This document shows, one piece after another, positions 37,332 to 47,656 of a stretch of DNA of 64,000 nt. Where the stretch lies: the NCBI RefSeq assembly GCF_008973715.1, contig NZ_WBOL01000008.1, positions 1-64,000 of the forward strand, in the 5' to 3' direction. The DNA is from Nitrincola schmidtii. Its GTDB lineage: Bacteria > Pseudomonadota > Gammaproteobacteria > Pseudomonadales > Balneatricaceae. Position numbers and translations under genes: made by a program. The notes beneath the pieces were generated by a model. It ran no database searches and was not told the DNA's origin. It saw only the letters and a program-made list of their open reading frames with translations. Position 1 is the stretch's first letter; every line of letters begins with the position of its first letter.

Positions 37332-38135
37332 TCAGGCATCCATTGCAGATCGCATATCCGCGATCAACTGCCCAACTTGTTCTGGAATTAAGTCCGGTGA
37401 CTCAGCTAATTCAGCAATTCGATTAACCAACACGCTTCCGACGATGACACCATCGGCCACATCGGCAATGGCTCTAGCAGATTGCGGATCTCGAATACCA
37501 AAGCCAACTGCCAGAGGTAAATTCGTCATGGCACGAACTTGGTTTATTTTATCAGCAACTTCACCAACATTCAGCGCAGCAGAACCGGTAACACCTTTAA
37601 CAGAAACATAATAAAGGTATCCGCTACCATATTCACATATCTGTTTAAGACGCGCAGATGAAGTCGCTGGAGACATCAAATAGATAGTATCTAATCCTCT
37701 ATCGCGAAACAGCTGACTGGTTTCAACAGCTTCTTCAGGCGGCAAATCAACCGTAAGCACTCCATCAACGCCTGCAGCTAAGGCAGCATCTGCAAAACGC
37801 TCGTAACCTATGGCTTCAATCGGGTTCAAGTAACCCATTAATACCACAGGTGTTTCGTTATCAGTTTTTCGGAATTCAGCCACCATGGCAATCACGTCTA
37901 ATAAGCGCACATGATGCATCAGCGCTCTTTCACAAGCCAACTGAATAACTGGGCCATCCGCCATAGGATCAGAGAAAGGAACCCCTAACTCAATGACATC
38001 AGCTCCGGCAGAGACTAAAGCATGCATGAGTGGAAGTGTTACCTGCGGGTTAGGATCACCCGCAGTCACATACGGAATTAGTGCTTTACGCTTTGACTGA
38101 GAAAGTGCATCAAAGCGTGTTTTTAATCGACTCAT
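37332..38135 (-). CDS. trpA: Tryptophan synthase alpha chain
   Basis: A 267-residue TIM-barrel subunit that cleaves indole-glycerol phosphate to indole, channelled to TrpB. The catalytic glutamate is in [18 protein letters not shown], the aspartate in [12 protein letters not shown]; phosphate binding by [11 protein letters not shown] and [10 protein letters not shown]. Follows trpB by 18 bases in the trpF-trpB-trpA order. Confidence 0.97.
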   Translation of the reverse strand: MSRLKTRFDALSQSKRKALIPYVTAGDPNPQVTLPLMHALVSAGADVIELGVPFSDPMADGPVIQLACERALMHHVRLLDVIAMVAEFRKTDNETPVVLMGYLNPIEAIGYERFADAALAAGVDGVLTVDLPPEEAVETSQLFRDRGLDTIYLMSPATSSARLKQICEYGSGYLYYVSVKGVTGSAALNVGEVADKINQVRAMTNLPLAVGFGIRDPQSARAIADVADGVIVGSVLVNRIAELAESPDLIPEQVGQLIADMRSAMDA

Positions 38136-38153
38136 CAGTTTTCAGGTTCCGTT

Positions 38154-39374
38154 TTAGAAAGTAATACCATCAAGATCAGCGACCGTATGAATGTCTTTGT
38201 CGCCACGACCGGATAGGTTTACGACCAAGACTTTGTCTTTCGGCAACTCTTTTGCCATCTTCATGGCGTAGGCGATGGCATGACTAGATTCAAGTGCAGG
38301 CATTATACCCTCAACTTGGGTCAGAGTGCGAAATGCATCGAGTGCTTCATGATCATCAATAGCAACATATTCTGCACGACCCAAATCTTTTAACCATGAA
38401 TGCTCAGGGCCAACACCTGGATAATCCAAACCTGCTGAAACAGAGTGTGTCGGTAAAATTTGCCCAGCATCATCTTCCATCAAGTAAGTACGCATTCCAT
38501 GTAACACACCTGGACGACCATCGCTTAATGGAGCCGCATGCTGACCCGTTGCCAAACCGTGACCGCCCGCTTCAACACCGATCATACGAACACTGGTATC
38601 ATCAATAAAGGGATGGAACATACCGATGGCATTAGAACCGCCACCAACGCAAGCAATCACCGCATCAGGAAGACGACCTATCTGGGTCATACTTTGCACA
38701 CGGGTTTCACGACCGATTACACACTGGAAGTCACGAACTAACTTAGGGTATGGATGTGGACCTGCTGCGGTACCGATAATGTAGAAAGTGTTGTCTACGT
38801 TAGTAACCCAATCACGCATCGCCTCGTTCATGGCATCTTTTAACGTTTTGGTACCAGAGGTGACCGGAATGACTTCTGCACCCAATAAGCGCATTCGATA
38901 AACGTTAAGAGCTTGACGCTTAACGTCTTCTGCACCCATGTAAACTTTACATTCCAACCCAAGTCGAGCCGCTACTGTAGCTGAAGCAACTCCATGCTGG
39001 CCGGCCCCAGTTTCTGCAATCACTCTGGGCTTGCCCATGAATTTTGCTAACAGAGCCTGTCCAATGGTGTTATTAACCTTATGAGCACCGGTATGGTTAA
39101 GGTCTTCTCGTTTTAGATAAATTTGTGCTCCACCCACTTTCGCAGATAAGCGTTCTGCATGATACAAAGGTGAAGGACGGCCTACATAGTGTGCCAAGTC
39201 TCTATCAAACTCTGCTTGAAAGTCTGGATCTTTTGACAGCTGTTCATAAACAGCTTCCAGTTCTTCTAATGCGCCAATTAGGGTTTCCGAGACAAAGCGA
39301 CCACCATAAGGGCCAAAATGTCCACGTGCATCGGGGTAAGTCTGCTTAGCAGTCTGCTCAGTTTCAATTGACAC
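38154..39374 (-). CDS. trpB: Tryptophan synthase beta chain
   Basis: A 406-residue PLP enzyme that joins indole and serine to tryptophan. The cofactor lysine is in [21 protein letters not shown] and the phosphate-binding [10 protein letters not shown] are present. It starts with GTG behind GAGGTG and overlaps trpF by 11 bases. Length is the standard TrpB1 (about 400). Confidence 0.97.
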   Translation of the reverse strand: MSIETEQTAKQTYPDARGHFGPYGGRFVSETLIGALEELEAVYEQLSKDPDFQAEFDRDLAHYVGRPSPLYHAERLSAKVGGAQIYLKREDLNHTGAHKVNNTIGQALLAKFMGKPRVIAETGAGQHGVASATVAARLGLECKVYMGAEDVKRQALNVYRMRLLGAEVIPVTSGTKTLKDAMNEAMRDWVTNVDNTFYIIGTAAGPHPYPKLVRDFQCVIGRETRVQSMTQIGRLPDAVIACVGGGSNAIGMFHPFIDDTSVRMIGVEAGGHGLATGQHAAPLSDGRPGVLHGMRTYLMEDDAGQILPTHSVSAGLDYPGVGPEHSWLKDLGRAEYVAIDDHEALDAFRTLTQVEGIMPALESSHAIAYAMKMAKELPKDKVLVVNLSGRGDKDIHTVADLDGITF

Positions 39375-39984
39375 GGTTCACCTCATTAATAAAGCGTCTA
39401 ATTTTCTCAGCATCCTTGATGCCCTTTGCAGCTTCTACACCACCACTCACATCAACCGCAAACGCTTGTGTTTGCTGAATTGCTGTTGCTACATTCTCAG
39501 CATCTAATCCACCAGCTAACACTAAACGTGAACTGAGCGCCTTAGGAATTAAGTGCCAGTCAAAACTGGAACCCGTACCTCCGGGTACACCTTTTACATA
39601 AGCGTCAAGGAGGATAGCACGCGCTGATTGAAAGGCTGCAGCTTCAGACAAGATATCCATACCTTCACGTACACGTAATGCTTTGATATAGGGGCGATTA
39701 AAGCTTTCACAGAAAGTTGAATCTTCATCGCCATGAAACTGTAACAGATCGATCCTAGTGGTGGATATAACACTGTTTATTTCTGTACGGTCTGCATCGA
39801 CGAACAGAGCAGTGGTTGTCACAAACGCAGGTACCTTAGCAATAATGTGTGCCGCGTTTTCGCGGTCAATATGTCGAGGACTCGGTGGATAAAATACAAA
39901 TCCTAGCGAATCAGCTCCGCACTTAGCCGCATAAAGCGCATCTTCCAAGCGAGTAATACCGCAAATTTTAACCCGAGTTCGCAT
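39364..39984 (-). CDS. trpF: Phosphoribosylanthranilate isomerase
   Basis: A 206-residue TIM-barrel isomerase in tryptophan synthesis. The catalytic cysteine is in VKICGITR and the aspartate in [25 protein letters not shown] is the usual third motif. The ATG at 39984 has GGAG before it; a TTG one codon earlier is unlikely. The gene order truA-trpF is common in pseudomonads and relatives. trpE, trpG, trpD and trpC are not in this window. Confidence 0.96.
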   Translation of the reverse strand: MRTRVKICGITRLEDALYAAKCGADSLGFVFYPPSPRHIDRENAAHIIAKVPAFVTTTALFVDADRTEINSVISTTRIDLLQFHGDEDSTFCESFNRPYIKALRVREGMDILSEAAAFQSARAILLDAYVKGVPGGTGSSFDWHLIPKALSSRLVLAGGLDAENVATAIQQTQAFAVDVSGGVEAAKGIKDAEKIRRFINEVNRVN

Positions 39985-40037
39985 CAAGGCTCCAAAACAA
40001 ATTTAAGCCGCTATGATAGCAGAGCATGAGGTCAGAG

Positions 40038-40889
40038 TCAGTCAGAGTGTGGCAGGAAAAAAGGCCCTTCAACCGAAGTAGGCAACGAAAACTCTTCAGG
40101 ATAATCCACATCAACAAAATATAAGCCAAAAGGAGGTGCTGTAACCCCACCCTCTTTTCTATCACGCGCATCCAAGACTATTTTTGACCAATCTATGTCC
40201 GCCTCTCCAGCACCAATTTTCATTAACACACCGGCGATATTACGCACCATGTGATGAAGAAAAGCATTCGCTTTAATGTCGATAACAATTAAAGAGCCTT
40301 GTCGCTGCACTTTCAAAAACTCTACCCGCCTGACGGGATTTTTTGCTTGGCAACCTACCGCTCGATAAGAAGTAAAATCGTGCTCACCGACTAAAAAATC
40401 AGCTGCTTGCTGCATGCGCTCAACGTTAAGCTGCTTCCAAGTCCAAGTAACACCTTTAGTTAAAATAGCAGGCTTAACTTCAGCAGAATAGATTAGATAG
40501 CGGTAACGTCTGGAAAGCGCTGAAAAACGTGCGTGAAAATCCTGTGAAATCGGTTTAACCCATAACAGCGCAATATCATCTGGTAGATGAGTATTACTGC
40601 CCATCACCCAAGCGCGCTCTGGGCGCTCGACATAGCTATCAAAATGAATAATCTGACGGCAGGCACTGACACCCGCATCGGTTCTACCAGCACAGATCAC
40701 TGCAATCGGGTGATTCGCAATCTTGGCTAAAGCATCTTCAACCTTTGCTTGAATACATGGCACAGCATCATGAATCTGCTTTTGCCATCCGTGATAGGCT
40801 GCACCCGCATACTCAACAGCAGCTGCATAACGATAAGGGGCGACATCAGTCGCCCCTTCAATAAGTTGGTTAGGTAAGTTATCTTGCAT
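40038..40889 (-). CDS. truA: tRNA pseudouridine synthase A
   Basis: A 283-residue enzyme that makes pseudouridine at positions 38-40 of the tRNA anticodon arm. The catalytic aspartate is in CAGRTDAGVSACRQIIHFD; YRYLIYS and FLHHMVRNIAGVLMKIG are the other TruA motifs. Lies between fimV (76-base gap) and trpF, as in pseudomonads. Confidence 0.96.
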   Translation of the reverse strand: MQDNLPNQLIEGATDVAPYRYAAAVEYAGAAYHGWQKQIHDAVPCIQAKVEDALAKIANHPIAVICAGRTDAGVSACRQIIHFDSYVERPERAWVMGSNTHLPDDIALLWVKPISQDFHARFSALSRRYRYLIYSAEVKPAILTKGVTWTWKQLNVERMQQAADFLVGEHDFTSYRAVGCQAKNPVRRVEFLKVQRQGSLIVIDIKANAFLHHMVRNIAGVLMKIGAGEADIDWSKIVLDARDRKEGGVTAPPFGLYFVDVDYPEEFSLPTSVEGPFFLPHSD

Positions 40890-40965
40890 CGGCTCTCTAA
40901 ACGCAGCTTTCTAGGAATGTACAGTAATATAAAGCGGTCAAGAAAAACTTTCTAGACCTTTATCA

Positions 40966-43506
40966 TCACTGTTTACTCAAACTATCCATCAGTTTTAGAG
41001 CTTCTTCCTTCTGCTGATCATTTCCTTCAGCAATAATTTCACCTAATATTTCTCTAGCACCCTCAGCATCATCCATCTCTAGATAAGCTCGTGCCAAGTC
41101 CAACTTAGTTTCATTCTCATCAGCACCGTCGAGCAAACTAAGGCTATCCAGCATATCGATTGCATCTTCATCAGACTGACTTTCTTCTAAAGCAATATCG
41201 TCATCTGTGCTGTTGAGTAAGTCATCCAACTCATCATCAAGATCCATCTCTAGATCATGCATGATATTTGCCGTTAGCTCTTCTTCTACCTGTTCGCTTG
41301 GCTTCATTTTTCCTTTTACAGGAGCAGGAGCAGCAGCGTCATCTTCCTCTAGCTCCAGTGAACCGAGAAGAGCGTCTAAATCATCATCAGCTGAAGGCTG
41401 CTCTGTAGATGACTCGGCTTCATTAAAGCTTTCATCATCTGTAGAATCTTGAAGAATAAAGTCTAGCTCGTCTACTTCATCCTTAGCTTCATCAGTTGTT
41501 TCAGCTTCAGCTTCAGCTTCTGCTTCAGTAAGACTTGAACTGGATGCAAGCAGATCGTCTAAAGAAGCTAAATCATCTTCATCATCTGAGCTTGCCTCAA
41601 CTGAGGAGCTGGGTTCAGGTATATCCTCACCCAACAAATCATCAAGAGATGAAATGTCATCTTCAGCTGACTCAAGATCAAGATCAAGATCAAGATCATC
41701 ACTTTGTTCAGTTTCAGACATAGGATCTTCAATATCACTAGCTAGATCTTCTACACCAGATTCATCTAAACCCTTTTCAGCGGATGTTTCGATCGTATCC
41801 TCTATAGCAGGACTCTCTTCAGCATCTAACTCTGAATCAGCTAGAAGATCATCAAAGTTATCATCAGCAGATAAATCGTATTCTTCATCCACCACACGAA
41901 CTGAATCATCTTCTGCTTCATCTAGGTCAAGATCTAAATCAAGATCTAGATCTAAATCCGAGAAATCATCAACCTCAGCAGGAGTTTCGAAGCTAGGCTC
42001 TTCTTTTAAATCTTCAAGGCTATCTTCTTTATCTTCATCTGCAGCTGCAGCAGCAACAGCGACGGTCGCTGCGGCGGCAGTTGCAGCGGCCGCCGCTGTG
42101 TTCTTATCTCCTGACACTTCAGGGGCTTTGAACATAGGCTCAGGCGCTTTCTTTTTACGACGCCCCAACACAATCGCTGCTAGCAAAGCAATAAGCGCAG
42201 CGGCAGCACCACCTATGACAGGGAGACTGGTTAGTTTTTCTACTAGATCAGATTGTGGCGCCTGCGGTTCTGAAAGCTGTACCTGAAGCTGGGCAAGCTG
42301 TTCGGCTTGCAGCTCCATCATTCGTTGCAACAACACTAACTGTTCTTGAAGACTGTCATTGGACTCTTTTAAATCTCGATTCTCTAATCGTGTACGATCT
42401 AAATCCTCTTCTAGAACAATTAAACGGTTATCAAGCTGCTCACTACGCTGTAATAAAGCACCTGTGATTTCAGCGACTTCATCACCTTCTTCTCTTGCAG
42501 CCGTATCACCGATTTCGTCAGCCTGCTCAGAGGCGATATCCTCTTCAGGTGTCACGATTCTGAGTTCAGCCTCAGCTAAAGCTTCTGCTGCTGCAGCTAA
42601 ATCCTCAGCTTCTTCAACTACAGCTGTTTCTTCTACTGCTGTTTCTTCTGTTACAGACTCTTCAGCTGCTTCTTCAACAACTGCAGGGCTTGACTCTGGA
42701 ACTGCTTGCGGTGCAGGCGTTGCTCTATTTCGATTACGCCATTCTTCATTTTGACGGCTCACTTCTGCGTTGGCTTCAGCCGCAGATATTGACCGAATCT
42801 GATCAGCAGTAGGTATTCTCATGATAGTACCTGCCCTCATCATATTGATGTTGGCAGTGGGAAATACCTCAGGATTGTGGCGCTGCAAAGCAATCATCAT
42901 CTGTTGCGAAGAAATTGATGAATCAGGCCTGTAACGATTTGCCAGCACAGATAATGTATCGTTATTCGCTACCCGAACCTCACCCGGAAGAGTGGTCTGA
43001 GAGGGTCGAGGAGCAGGTGCTTGAGCAACCGGCACAGAGGAGGCTACTGTGGCAGCCTGCGTTGAAGTAACCGCTGGCTGGAATTGTGTTCCACCAATCG
43101 GTGCTGAATCAAATACCGGCGGATCCAGAAGAACCGTATATTCGCGAACTAAACGACCATTAGGCCAGTTCACTTCAACTAGGAAGTTTAAAAACGGTTC
43201 GCGAACAGGTTCTGAGGAAGTCATACGTATGACGCCAGTGCCATCAGGAGCGACCTGAACCTGGAACCTGACATCGTTTAAAAAGCGGGACTTACTCAGC
43301 CCCGCTATTGAAAACTCATCCGAATCAGCCATTCTTGGCTGGATTTGCAGTGGCGACAGGTCGCGTACCTGCATTAAGCGGATTTCAGCACTTAACGGTT
43401 CGTTTAATGCCGATCTAATGTTGATCTCACCGAGCCCCAAGGCATTTGCATTTGGTACTCCAAGCACCCCGGCAATCGCGAGGCTCAAGGCAAGTTTACG
43501 CAGCAT
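40966..43506 (-). CDS. fimV: FimV-like peptidoglycan-binding polarity protein
   Basis: An 846-residue envelope protein. Signal peptide (about 1-22, ending ANALG), the FimV N-terminal domain (GLGEINIRSALNEPLSAEIRL), a LysM domain (about 178-235), a coiled coil (about 350-410), one membrane helix (about 430-447, AAAALIALLAAIVLG), a long acidic low-complexity cytosolic region with Asp-Leu repeats and an Ala tract, and the C-terminal FimV domain (LDLARAYLEMDDAEGAREILGEIIAEG). FimV organises the pole and supports type IV pili. GAGGG precedes the ATG. The acidic region contains hexanucleotide repeats. Confidence 0.95.
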   Translation of the reverse strand: MLRKLALSLAIAGVLGVPNANALGLGEINIRSALNEPLSAEIRLMQVRDLSPLQIQPRMADSDEFSIAGLSKSRFLNDVRFQVQVAPDGTGVIRMTSSEPVREPFLNFLVEVNWPNGRLVREYTVLLDPPVFDSAPIGGTQFQPAVTSTQAATVASSVPVAQAPAPRPSQTTLPGEVRVANNDTLSVLANRYRPDSSISSQQMMIALQRHNPEVFPTANINMMRAGTIMRIPTADQIRSISAAEANAEVSRQNEEWRNRNRATPAPQAVPESSPAVVEEAAEESVTEETAVEETAVVEEAEDLAAAAEALAEAELRIVTPEEDIASEQADEIGDTAAREEGDEVAEITGALLQRSEQLDNRLIVLEEDLDRTRLENRDLKESNDSLQEQLVLLQRMMELQAEQLAQLQVQLSEPQAPQSDLVEKLTSLPVIGGAAAALIALLAAIVLGRRKKKAPEPMFKAPEVSGDKNTAAAAATAAAATVAVAAAAADEDKEDSLEDLKEEPSFETPAEVDDFSDLDLDLDLDLDLDEAEDDSVRVVDEEYDLSADDNFDDLLADSELDAEESPAIEDTIETSAEKGLDESGVEDLASDIEDPMSETEQSDDLDLDLDLESAEDDISSLDDLLGEDIPEPSSSVEASSDDEDDLASLDDLLASSSSLTEAEAEAEAETTDEAKDEVDELDFILQDSTDDESFNEAESSTEQPSADDDLDALLGSLELEEDDAAAPAPVKGKMKPSEQVEEELTANIMHDLEMDLDDELDDLLNSTDDDIALEESQSDEDAIDMLDSLSLLDGADENETKLDLARAYLEMDDAEGAREILGEIIAEGNDQQKEEALKLMDSLSKQ
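41681..41962. repeat. Hexanucleotide repeats encoding Asp-Leu runs in fimV
   Basis: A GATCAA-type unit is repeated about four times near 41682-41700, and a degenerate GATCTA/GATCAA run occupies about 41926-41960. Both are in frame in the minus-strand fimV gene and encode alternating Asp and Leu. Changes in copy number would keep the reading frame. Confidence 0.75.
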
Positions 43507-43600
43507 CTGAATTCCCTCTTGATACGCAACCAGACTTATTTCTCTAGTAAAGCCGATTACTTATCTAATATTTGTAAAGCAAGTATTAAGTATAAACCAC

Positions 43601-44593
43601 TCAATGGTCAAGCAAACCGAACAGATGTTCTGCAATCTGTATTGCATTTAGCGCACCGCCTTTTCTAAGACTATCGCTAAGAGCCGACAGCATGATTCCA
43701 GAATTATTCCCTGCTTCTGCTCTTAGACGCGAAATAAACACTTCATCTTGGCCTGCAGCATCAGTAATAACTGAATAGTTTTGGTCAATCACGCAACGAA
43801 CACCCGTCACTTTACTTAACAACAATTGTGCCTCATTTATATCGACCGGAAATTGACATTCCGCATGTAAAATGACGTTTTGTCCATGAAAAAGAGGTAA
43901 TTGCACGGCTGTGGCGGCAATTTCCAAGCCTTCGTCACCCAATAAACGCTGTAATTGACTAACAACCTTATCTTCTGAATCGGTTCTACCGGTGCTTTCA
44001 ATCGTTCCAGTGAAAGGAATTAAGTTAAAAGCGATCTGCTGCCCAAAAAAAGAAGCTTCAGGATCGCGACCATTTAATAACTTTGCAGTTTCAGATGCTA
44101 ACGCTTCTACTCCTTTCTTTCCTGCTTCTGCAACAGAACATAAACTGACAAGGTTCAAACGTAGAATTTTATAGCGCTGATGCAACGCATGAAGGGCCAT
44201 AGCAGAGACAACTGCAGCAGGAGCTGGAGAAATCAAATAAGGGGATGAGGAAATCTCATCAGGATTAACTTCAGGCACTATACAAGGAAACTCAAGGTCA
44301 GCAGACGGACACAGATCAATCACTTTCAACTTGCCAGTCAGTTGAGCGGGCGTAAAATCGTTAGGCAAGCCTTCAGGATGGCAATTAAACAATACATCAA
44401 CGTCAGTTAAATCAGCATCATCAACAGAGACGACTCGATTGGCATGTCCAGCAAACATAACGCTTCGACCCACAACCTTTCCTGGATCGGTCAGCACCAG
44501 CTTGGTTACTGGAAATTGACGACTTTCTAAAATCTCAAGAAGGTTTTCACCCAGTAGTGAACTGACACCCGTGATTGCAACAACGATCGACAT
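43601..44593 (-). CDS. usg: USG-1 protein (inactive aspartate-semialdehyde dehydrogenase homologue)
   Basis: A 330-residue paralogue of aspartate-semialdehyde dehydrogenase. It keeps the NAD-binding start VVAITGVSSLLGENLLEIL and the overall fold, but where the catalytic cysteine should be (GNCTVS in Asd) it has SPAPAAVVS, so it should not have dehydrogenase activity. Usg genes commonly sit next to asd or fimV/truA in gammaproteobacteria and their role is not established. AGGAT precedes the ATG. Between asd and fimV on the same strand. Confidence 0.9.
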   Translation of the reverse strand: MSIVVAITGVSSLLGENLLEILESRQFPVTKLVLTDPGKVVGRSVMFAGHANRVVSVDDADLTDVDVLFNCHPEGLPNDFTPAQLTGKLKVIDLCPSADLEFPCIVPEVNPDEISSSPYLISPAPAAVVSAMALHALHQRYKILRLNLVSLCSVAEAGKKGVEALASETAKLLNGRDPEASFFGQQIAFNLIPFTGTIESTGRTDSEDKVVSQLQRLLGDEGLEIAATAVQLPLFHGQNVILHAECQFPVDINEAQLLLSKVTGVRCVIDQNYSVITDAAGQDEVFISRLRAEAGNNSGIMLSALSDSLRKGGALNAIQIAEHLFGLLDH

Positions 44594-44629
44594 AAAATTC
44601 TTCTATCCTGATAAGGCTATAAACGAAAA

Positions 44630-44660
44630 CAGCCCGACGCACCTTTCGGGGCCGGGCTGA
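44630..44660 (-). terminator. Probable terminator between asd and usg
   Basis: AGCCCG and CGGGCT close a longer, partly paired GC-rich hairpin; on the minus strand it is followed by GTTTTCGTTT. The T run is interrupted, so termination of the asd transcript may be partial. Confidence 0.6.
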
Positions 44661-44678
44661 TAGGTTAACTCATAAAAC

Positions 44679-45797
44679 TTACTGCTGCTGCATTAAAATT
44701 CTGAGCATACGACGCAGAGGTTCTGCTGCGCCCCAGAGAAGCTGATCACCGACGCTAAAAGCGTTCAAGTAATCAGGTCCCATTTTCATTTTACGTAGAC
44801 GACCCACTGGAATATTAAGGGTACCTGTTACCTTGGTGGGCGTCAGGTCACGCATGGTAATTTCTCGTTCATTAGGCACAACGCTAACCCAATCATTCGC
44901 TGAAGCAATGATGGACTCGACTTCATCCATCGGCACATCTTTTTTCAACTTGATAGTGAAGGCTTGGCTATGGCAGCGCATTGCACCGATTCGCACACAG
45001 GTTCCATCAACAGGAATAGGGTTGTTTGAGCGACCCAAAATCTTGTTGGTTTCAACAAATCCTTTCCATTCTTCTTTACTTTGACCCGCTTCAACTGCTT
45101 TATCGATCCAAGGAATCAAAGAGCCAGATAATGGAACACCAAAGTTAGCTGTATTAAACGCATCACTGCGCATGGTTTCAGCGACTTTACGGTCAATGTC
45201 TAGAATAGCAGAAGCAGGATCTGCTAATTCTGCTTTGACTGCATCTTCGATTTGACCCATTTGTGAAATCAATTCACGCATATTCTGAGCGCCAGCACCG
45301 GAAGCAGCCTGATAGGTCATGGAGCTCACCCACTCCACCAAATTCTCACGGAATAGACCGCCAAGACCCATCAACATCAAGGAAACCGTACAGTTACCAC
45401 CAACAAAGGTTTTAATACCATCGGTTAAACCCTGTTCAATCACACCCTGGTTGACTGGATCAAGAATGATGATACTGTCATCGACCATACGCAGCGTTGA
45501 TGCTGCGTCTATCCAATAGCCTTTCCAGCCCGCTTCACGCAGTTTGCCATAAACTTCAGTGGTATAATCACCACCTTGGCAAGAAATAATGGCGTCCATC
45601 TGCTTAAGATCATCTATATTACGAGCATCTTTAAGTGCTGGAATCGCTTTACCAATATCGGGTCCTGGTTTGCCTGCTTGTGATGTGGTGAAAAATACAG
45701 GTTCCGTAATCAGATCAAAATCACGCTCTTCCAGCATCCTTTGCATCAACACAGAACCGACCATACCACGCCAGCCAACAAATCCTACACGCTTCAT
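44679..45797 (-). CDS. asd: Aspartate-semialdehyde dehydrogenase
   Basis: A 372-residue enzyme that reduces aspartyl phosphate to aspartate semialdehyde, on the way to lysine, diaminopimelate, threonine and methionine. The NADP-binding start [18 protein letters not shown], the catalytic cysteine in [15 protein letters not shown] and the histidine in [12 protein letters not shown] are visible. It is the longer gram-negative type (about 370). The ATG at 45797 is the standard start MKRVGFVGW; four further codons upstream are not needed. It follows leuB by 63 bases, as in many gammaproteobacteria. Confidence 0.97.
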   Translation of the reverse strand: MKRVGFVGWRGMVGSVLMQRMLEERDFDLITEPVFFTTSQAGKPGPDIGKAIPALKDARNIDDLKQMDAIISCQGGDYTTEVYGKLREAGWKGYWIDAASTLRMVDDSIIILDPVNQGVIEQGLTDGIKTFVGGNCTVSLMLMGLGGLFRENLVEWVSSMTYQAASGAGAQNMRELISQMGQIEDAVKAELADPASAILDIDRKVAETMRSDAFNTANFGVPLSGSLIPWIDKAVEAGQSKEEWKGFVETNKILGRSNNPIPVDGTCVRIGAMRCHSQAFTIKLKKDVPMDEVESIIASANDWVSVVPNEREITMRDLTPTKVTGTLNIPVGRLRKMKMGPDYLNAFSVGDQLLWGAAEPLRRMLRILMQQQ

Positions 45798-45860
45798 TCG
45801 TGCCCCCAAACTTAAAAAATTAAAAAAGTGGCTAATTAAATGTCAATCTAAATGACTATT

Positions 45861-46940
45861 TTAGCCAATTGCAGCAACCACAGCATCGCCCATTTCAGAG
45901 GTACTGACCCGACGCATACCGTCAGACATAATATCTGCTGTTCGCAGATTTTGATCGAGCACTTTACTCACTGCGGCTTCAATACGATCCGCAGCCTCGC
46001 CTGCATTTAATGAATAGCGCAACATCATAGCGGCTGAGAGGATCGTTGCCAATGGATTCGCAATTCCTTGACCTGCAATATCGGGTGCAGAGCCGTGACA
46101 AGGTTCATACATACCCTTGTTATTGGCATCTAATGATGCCGAAGGTAGCATGCCGATAGAGCCCGTTAACATCGCAGCCGCATCCGAGAGGATATCACCG
46201 AACATATTACCAGTAACCACTACATCAAACTGCTTTGGCGCACGAACCAATTGCATCGCTGCGTTATCCACATACATATGGCTCAGTTCGACATCAGGAT
46301 ATTCGGCATGAAGTTCATTCATTACTTCACGCCATAAAACCGTTACTTCAAGAACATTCGCTTTATCCACTGAACACAGTTTCTTACCACGTGCACGAGC
46401 GGCTTCAAATGCAACACGTCCGATACGACGAATTTCGTTTTCATCATACACATAAGTGTTGAAACCTTCACGAACACCGTTTTCTTTAGTGCGATAGCCC
46501 CGTGGTTGGCCGAAATAGATACCTCCGGTCAATTCACGAACAATCAAGATATCCAATCCAGCAACCACTTCAGGCTTCAAGGTAGAAGCATGTGCTAGCT
46601 GTGGATACAGAATAGCAGGTCTTAAGTTACCAAACAGACCTAACTGTGAACGTATCCCTAAGAGCCCTTTTTCTGGGCGTATCTGAAAATCAGGATTGGT
46701 ATCCCACTGAGGACCACCGACAGCACCCAGCAAAATAGCATCGGCTGCTTTAGCCGCCGCTAGCGTCTCTTCGGGTAAAGGAATACCCGTCGCATCGATG
46801 GCAGCACCGCCCACCAATGCTTCGCTTAACTCAAGACCTAATGACATTTGCGCATTGACGGTTTCTAATACTTTACGCGCTTCGGCAACAATTTCAGGAC
46901 CTATGCCATCACCAGGTAGCACTAATACTTTTTTAGACAT
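45861..46940 (-). CDS. leuB: 3-Isopropylmalate dehydrogenase
   Basis: A 359-residue NAD-dependent enzyme oxidising and decarboxylating 3-isopropylmalate in leucine synthesis. The signature [24 protein letters not shown] and the start [21 protein letters not shown] are clear. Third gene of leuC-leuD-leuB, 56 bases after leuD, with TAAGG before the ATG. leuA is not in this window. Confidence 0.97.
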   Translation of the reverse strand: MSKKVLVLPGDGIGPEIVAEARKVLETVNAQMSLGLELSEALVGGAAIDATGIPLPEETLAAAKAADAILLGAVGGPQWDTNPDFQIRPEKGLLGIRSQLGLFGNLRPAILYPQLAHASTLKPEVVAGLDILIVRELTGGIYFGQPRGYRTKENGVREGFNTYVYDENEIRRIGRVAFEAARARGKKLCSVDKANVLEVTVLWREVMNELHAEYPDVELSHMYVDNAAMQLVRAPKQFDVVVTGNMFGDILSDAAAMLTGSIGMLPSASLDANNKGMYEPCHGSAPDIAGQGIANPLATILSAAMMLRYSLNAGEAADRIEAAVSKVLDQNLRTADIMSDGMRRVSTSEMGDAVVAAIG

Positions 46941-46996
46941 GTAAATACCTTAATTCCAATCACTTTCTAGAAAACTATTATCAAAACAGCCAAGGA

Positions 46997-47635
46997 TTAT
47001 GAAAACAGCCAAGGCGCCGTTTGGCGACGTGATGCTTCGTAGCGCTTAATGGCATCAGCTTGTTCAAGGGTTAAACCGATATCATCCAAGCCATTCAACA
47101 AGCAGTGCTTGCGGAACGCATCAATCTCAAAAGCCAGCTCAGTGCCATCAGGCTTGACGACCACTTGCTTTTCTAAGTTGATGGTTAATTGATACCCTTC
47201 ATTGGCTTCGACAGCTTGGAATAGAGAATCCACAATAGCTTCATCAAGAATGATCGGTAACAAGCCATTCTTAAAGCTGTTATTGAAGAAAATATCAGCA
47301 TAACTAGGTGCAATAATCGCACGAATGCCAAAGTCTTCTAGCGCCCAAGGTGCGTGTTCACGGCTGGAACCACAACCAAAGTTTTTCCGTGCCAGTAAAA
47401 CACTACAGCCTTGATAGCGAGGTTTGTTCAATACGAAATCAGGGTTAAGTGGACGTTGACTAGAATCCTGATCAGGCTGGCCTTCATCCAAATAACGTAA
47501 TTCGTCAAACAGGTTAGGACCAAAGCCAGAGCGTTTAATCGATTTCAAAAACTGCTTTGGAATGATCATGTCGGTATCAACATTGGCACGATCAAGTGGC
47601 GCTACTAAGCCTTCATGCAGAGTAAATTTTTTCAT
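46997..47635 (-). CDS. leuD: 3-Isopropylmalate dehydratase, small subunit
   Basis: A 212-residue swivel-domain subunit that pairs with LeuC to isomerise 2-isopropylmalate to 3-isopropylmalate. The motif [19 protein letters not shown] is characteristic. AAAGGAG precedes the ATG and the gene follows leuC by 21 bases. Confidence 0.97.
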   Translation of the reverse strand: MKKFTLHEGLVAPLDRANVDTDMIIPKQFLKSIKRSGFGPNLFDELRYLDEGQPDQDSSQRPLNPDFVLNKPRYQGCSVLLARKNFGCGSSREHAPWALEDFGIRAIIAPSYADIFFNNSFKNGLLPIILDEAIVDSLFQAVEANEGYQLTINLEKQVVVKPDGTELAFEIDAFRKHCLLNGLDDIGLTLEQADAIKRYEASRRQTAPWLFS

Positions 47636-47656
47636 GGTGCTCTCCTTTCAAGCTTA

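Noticed and set aside
41681-41962. Repeat tracts as a CRISPR array
   Set aside because: Units are six bases, directly adjacent, without spacers, and in frame inside fimV.
41207-42754. Several plus-strand open frames opposite fimV, rich in serine and leucine
   Set aside because: They are antisense shadows of the acidic repeat region of fimV; the codons for Asp, Glu and Ala read backwards as Ser, Leu and Arg. No ribosome sites or known domains.
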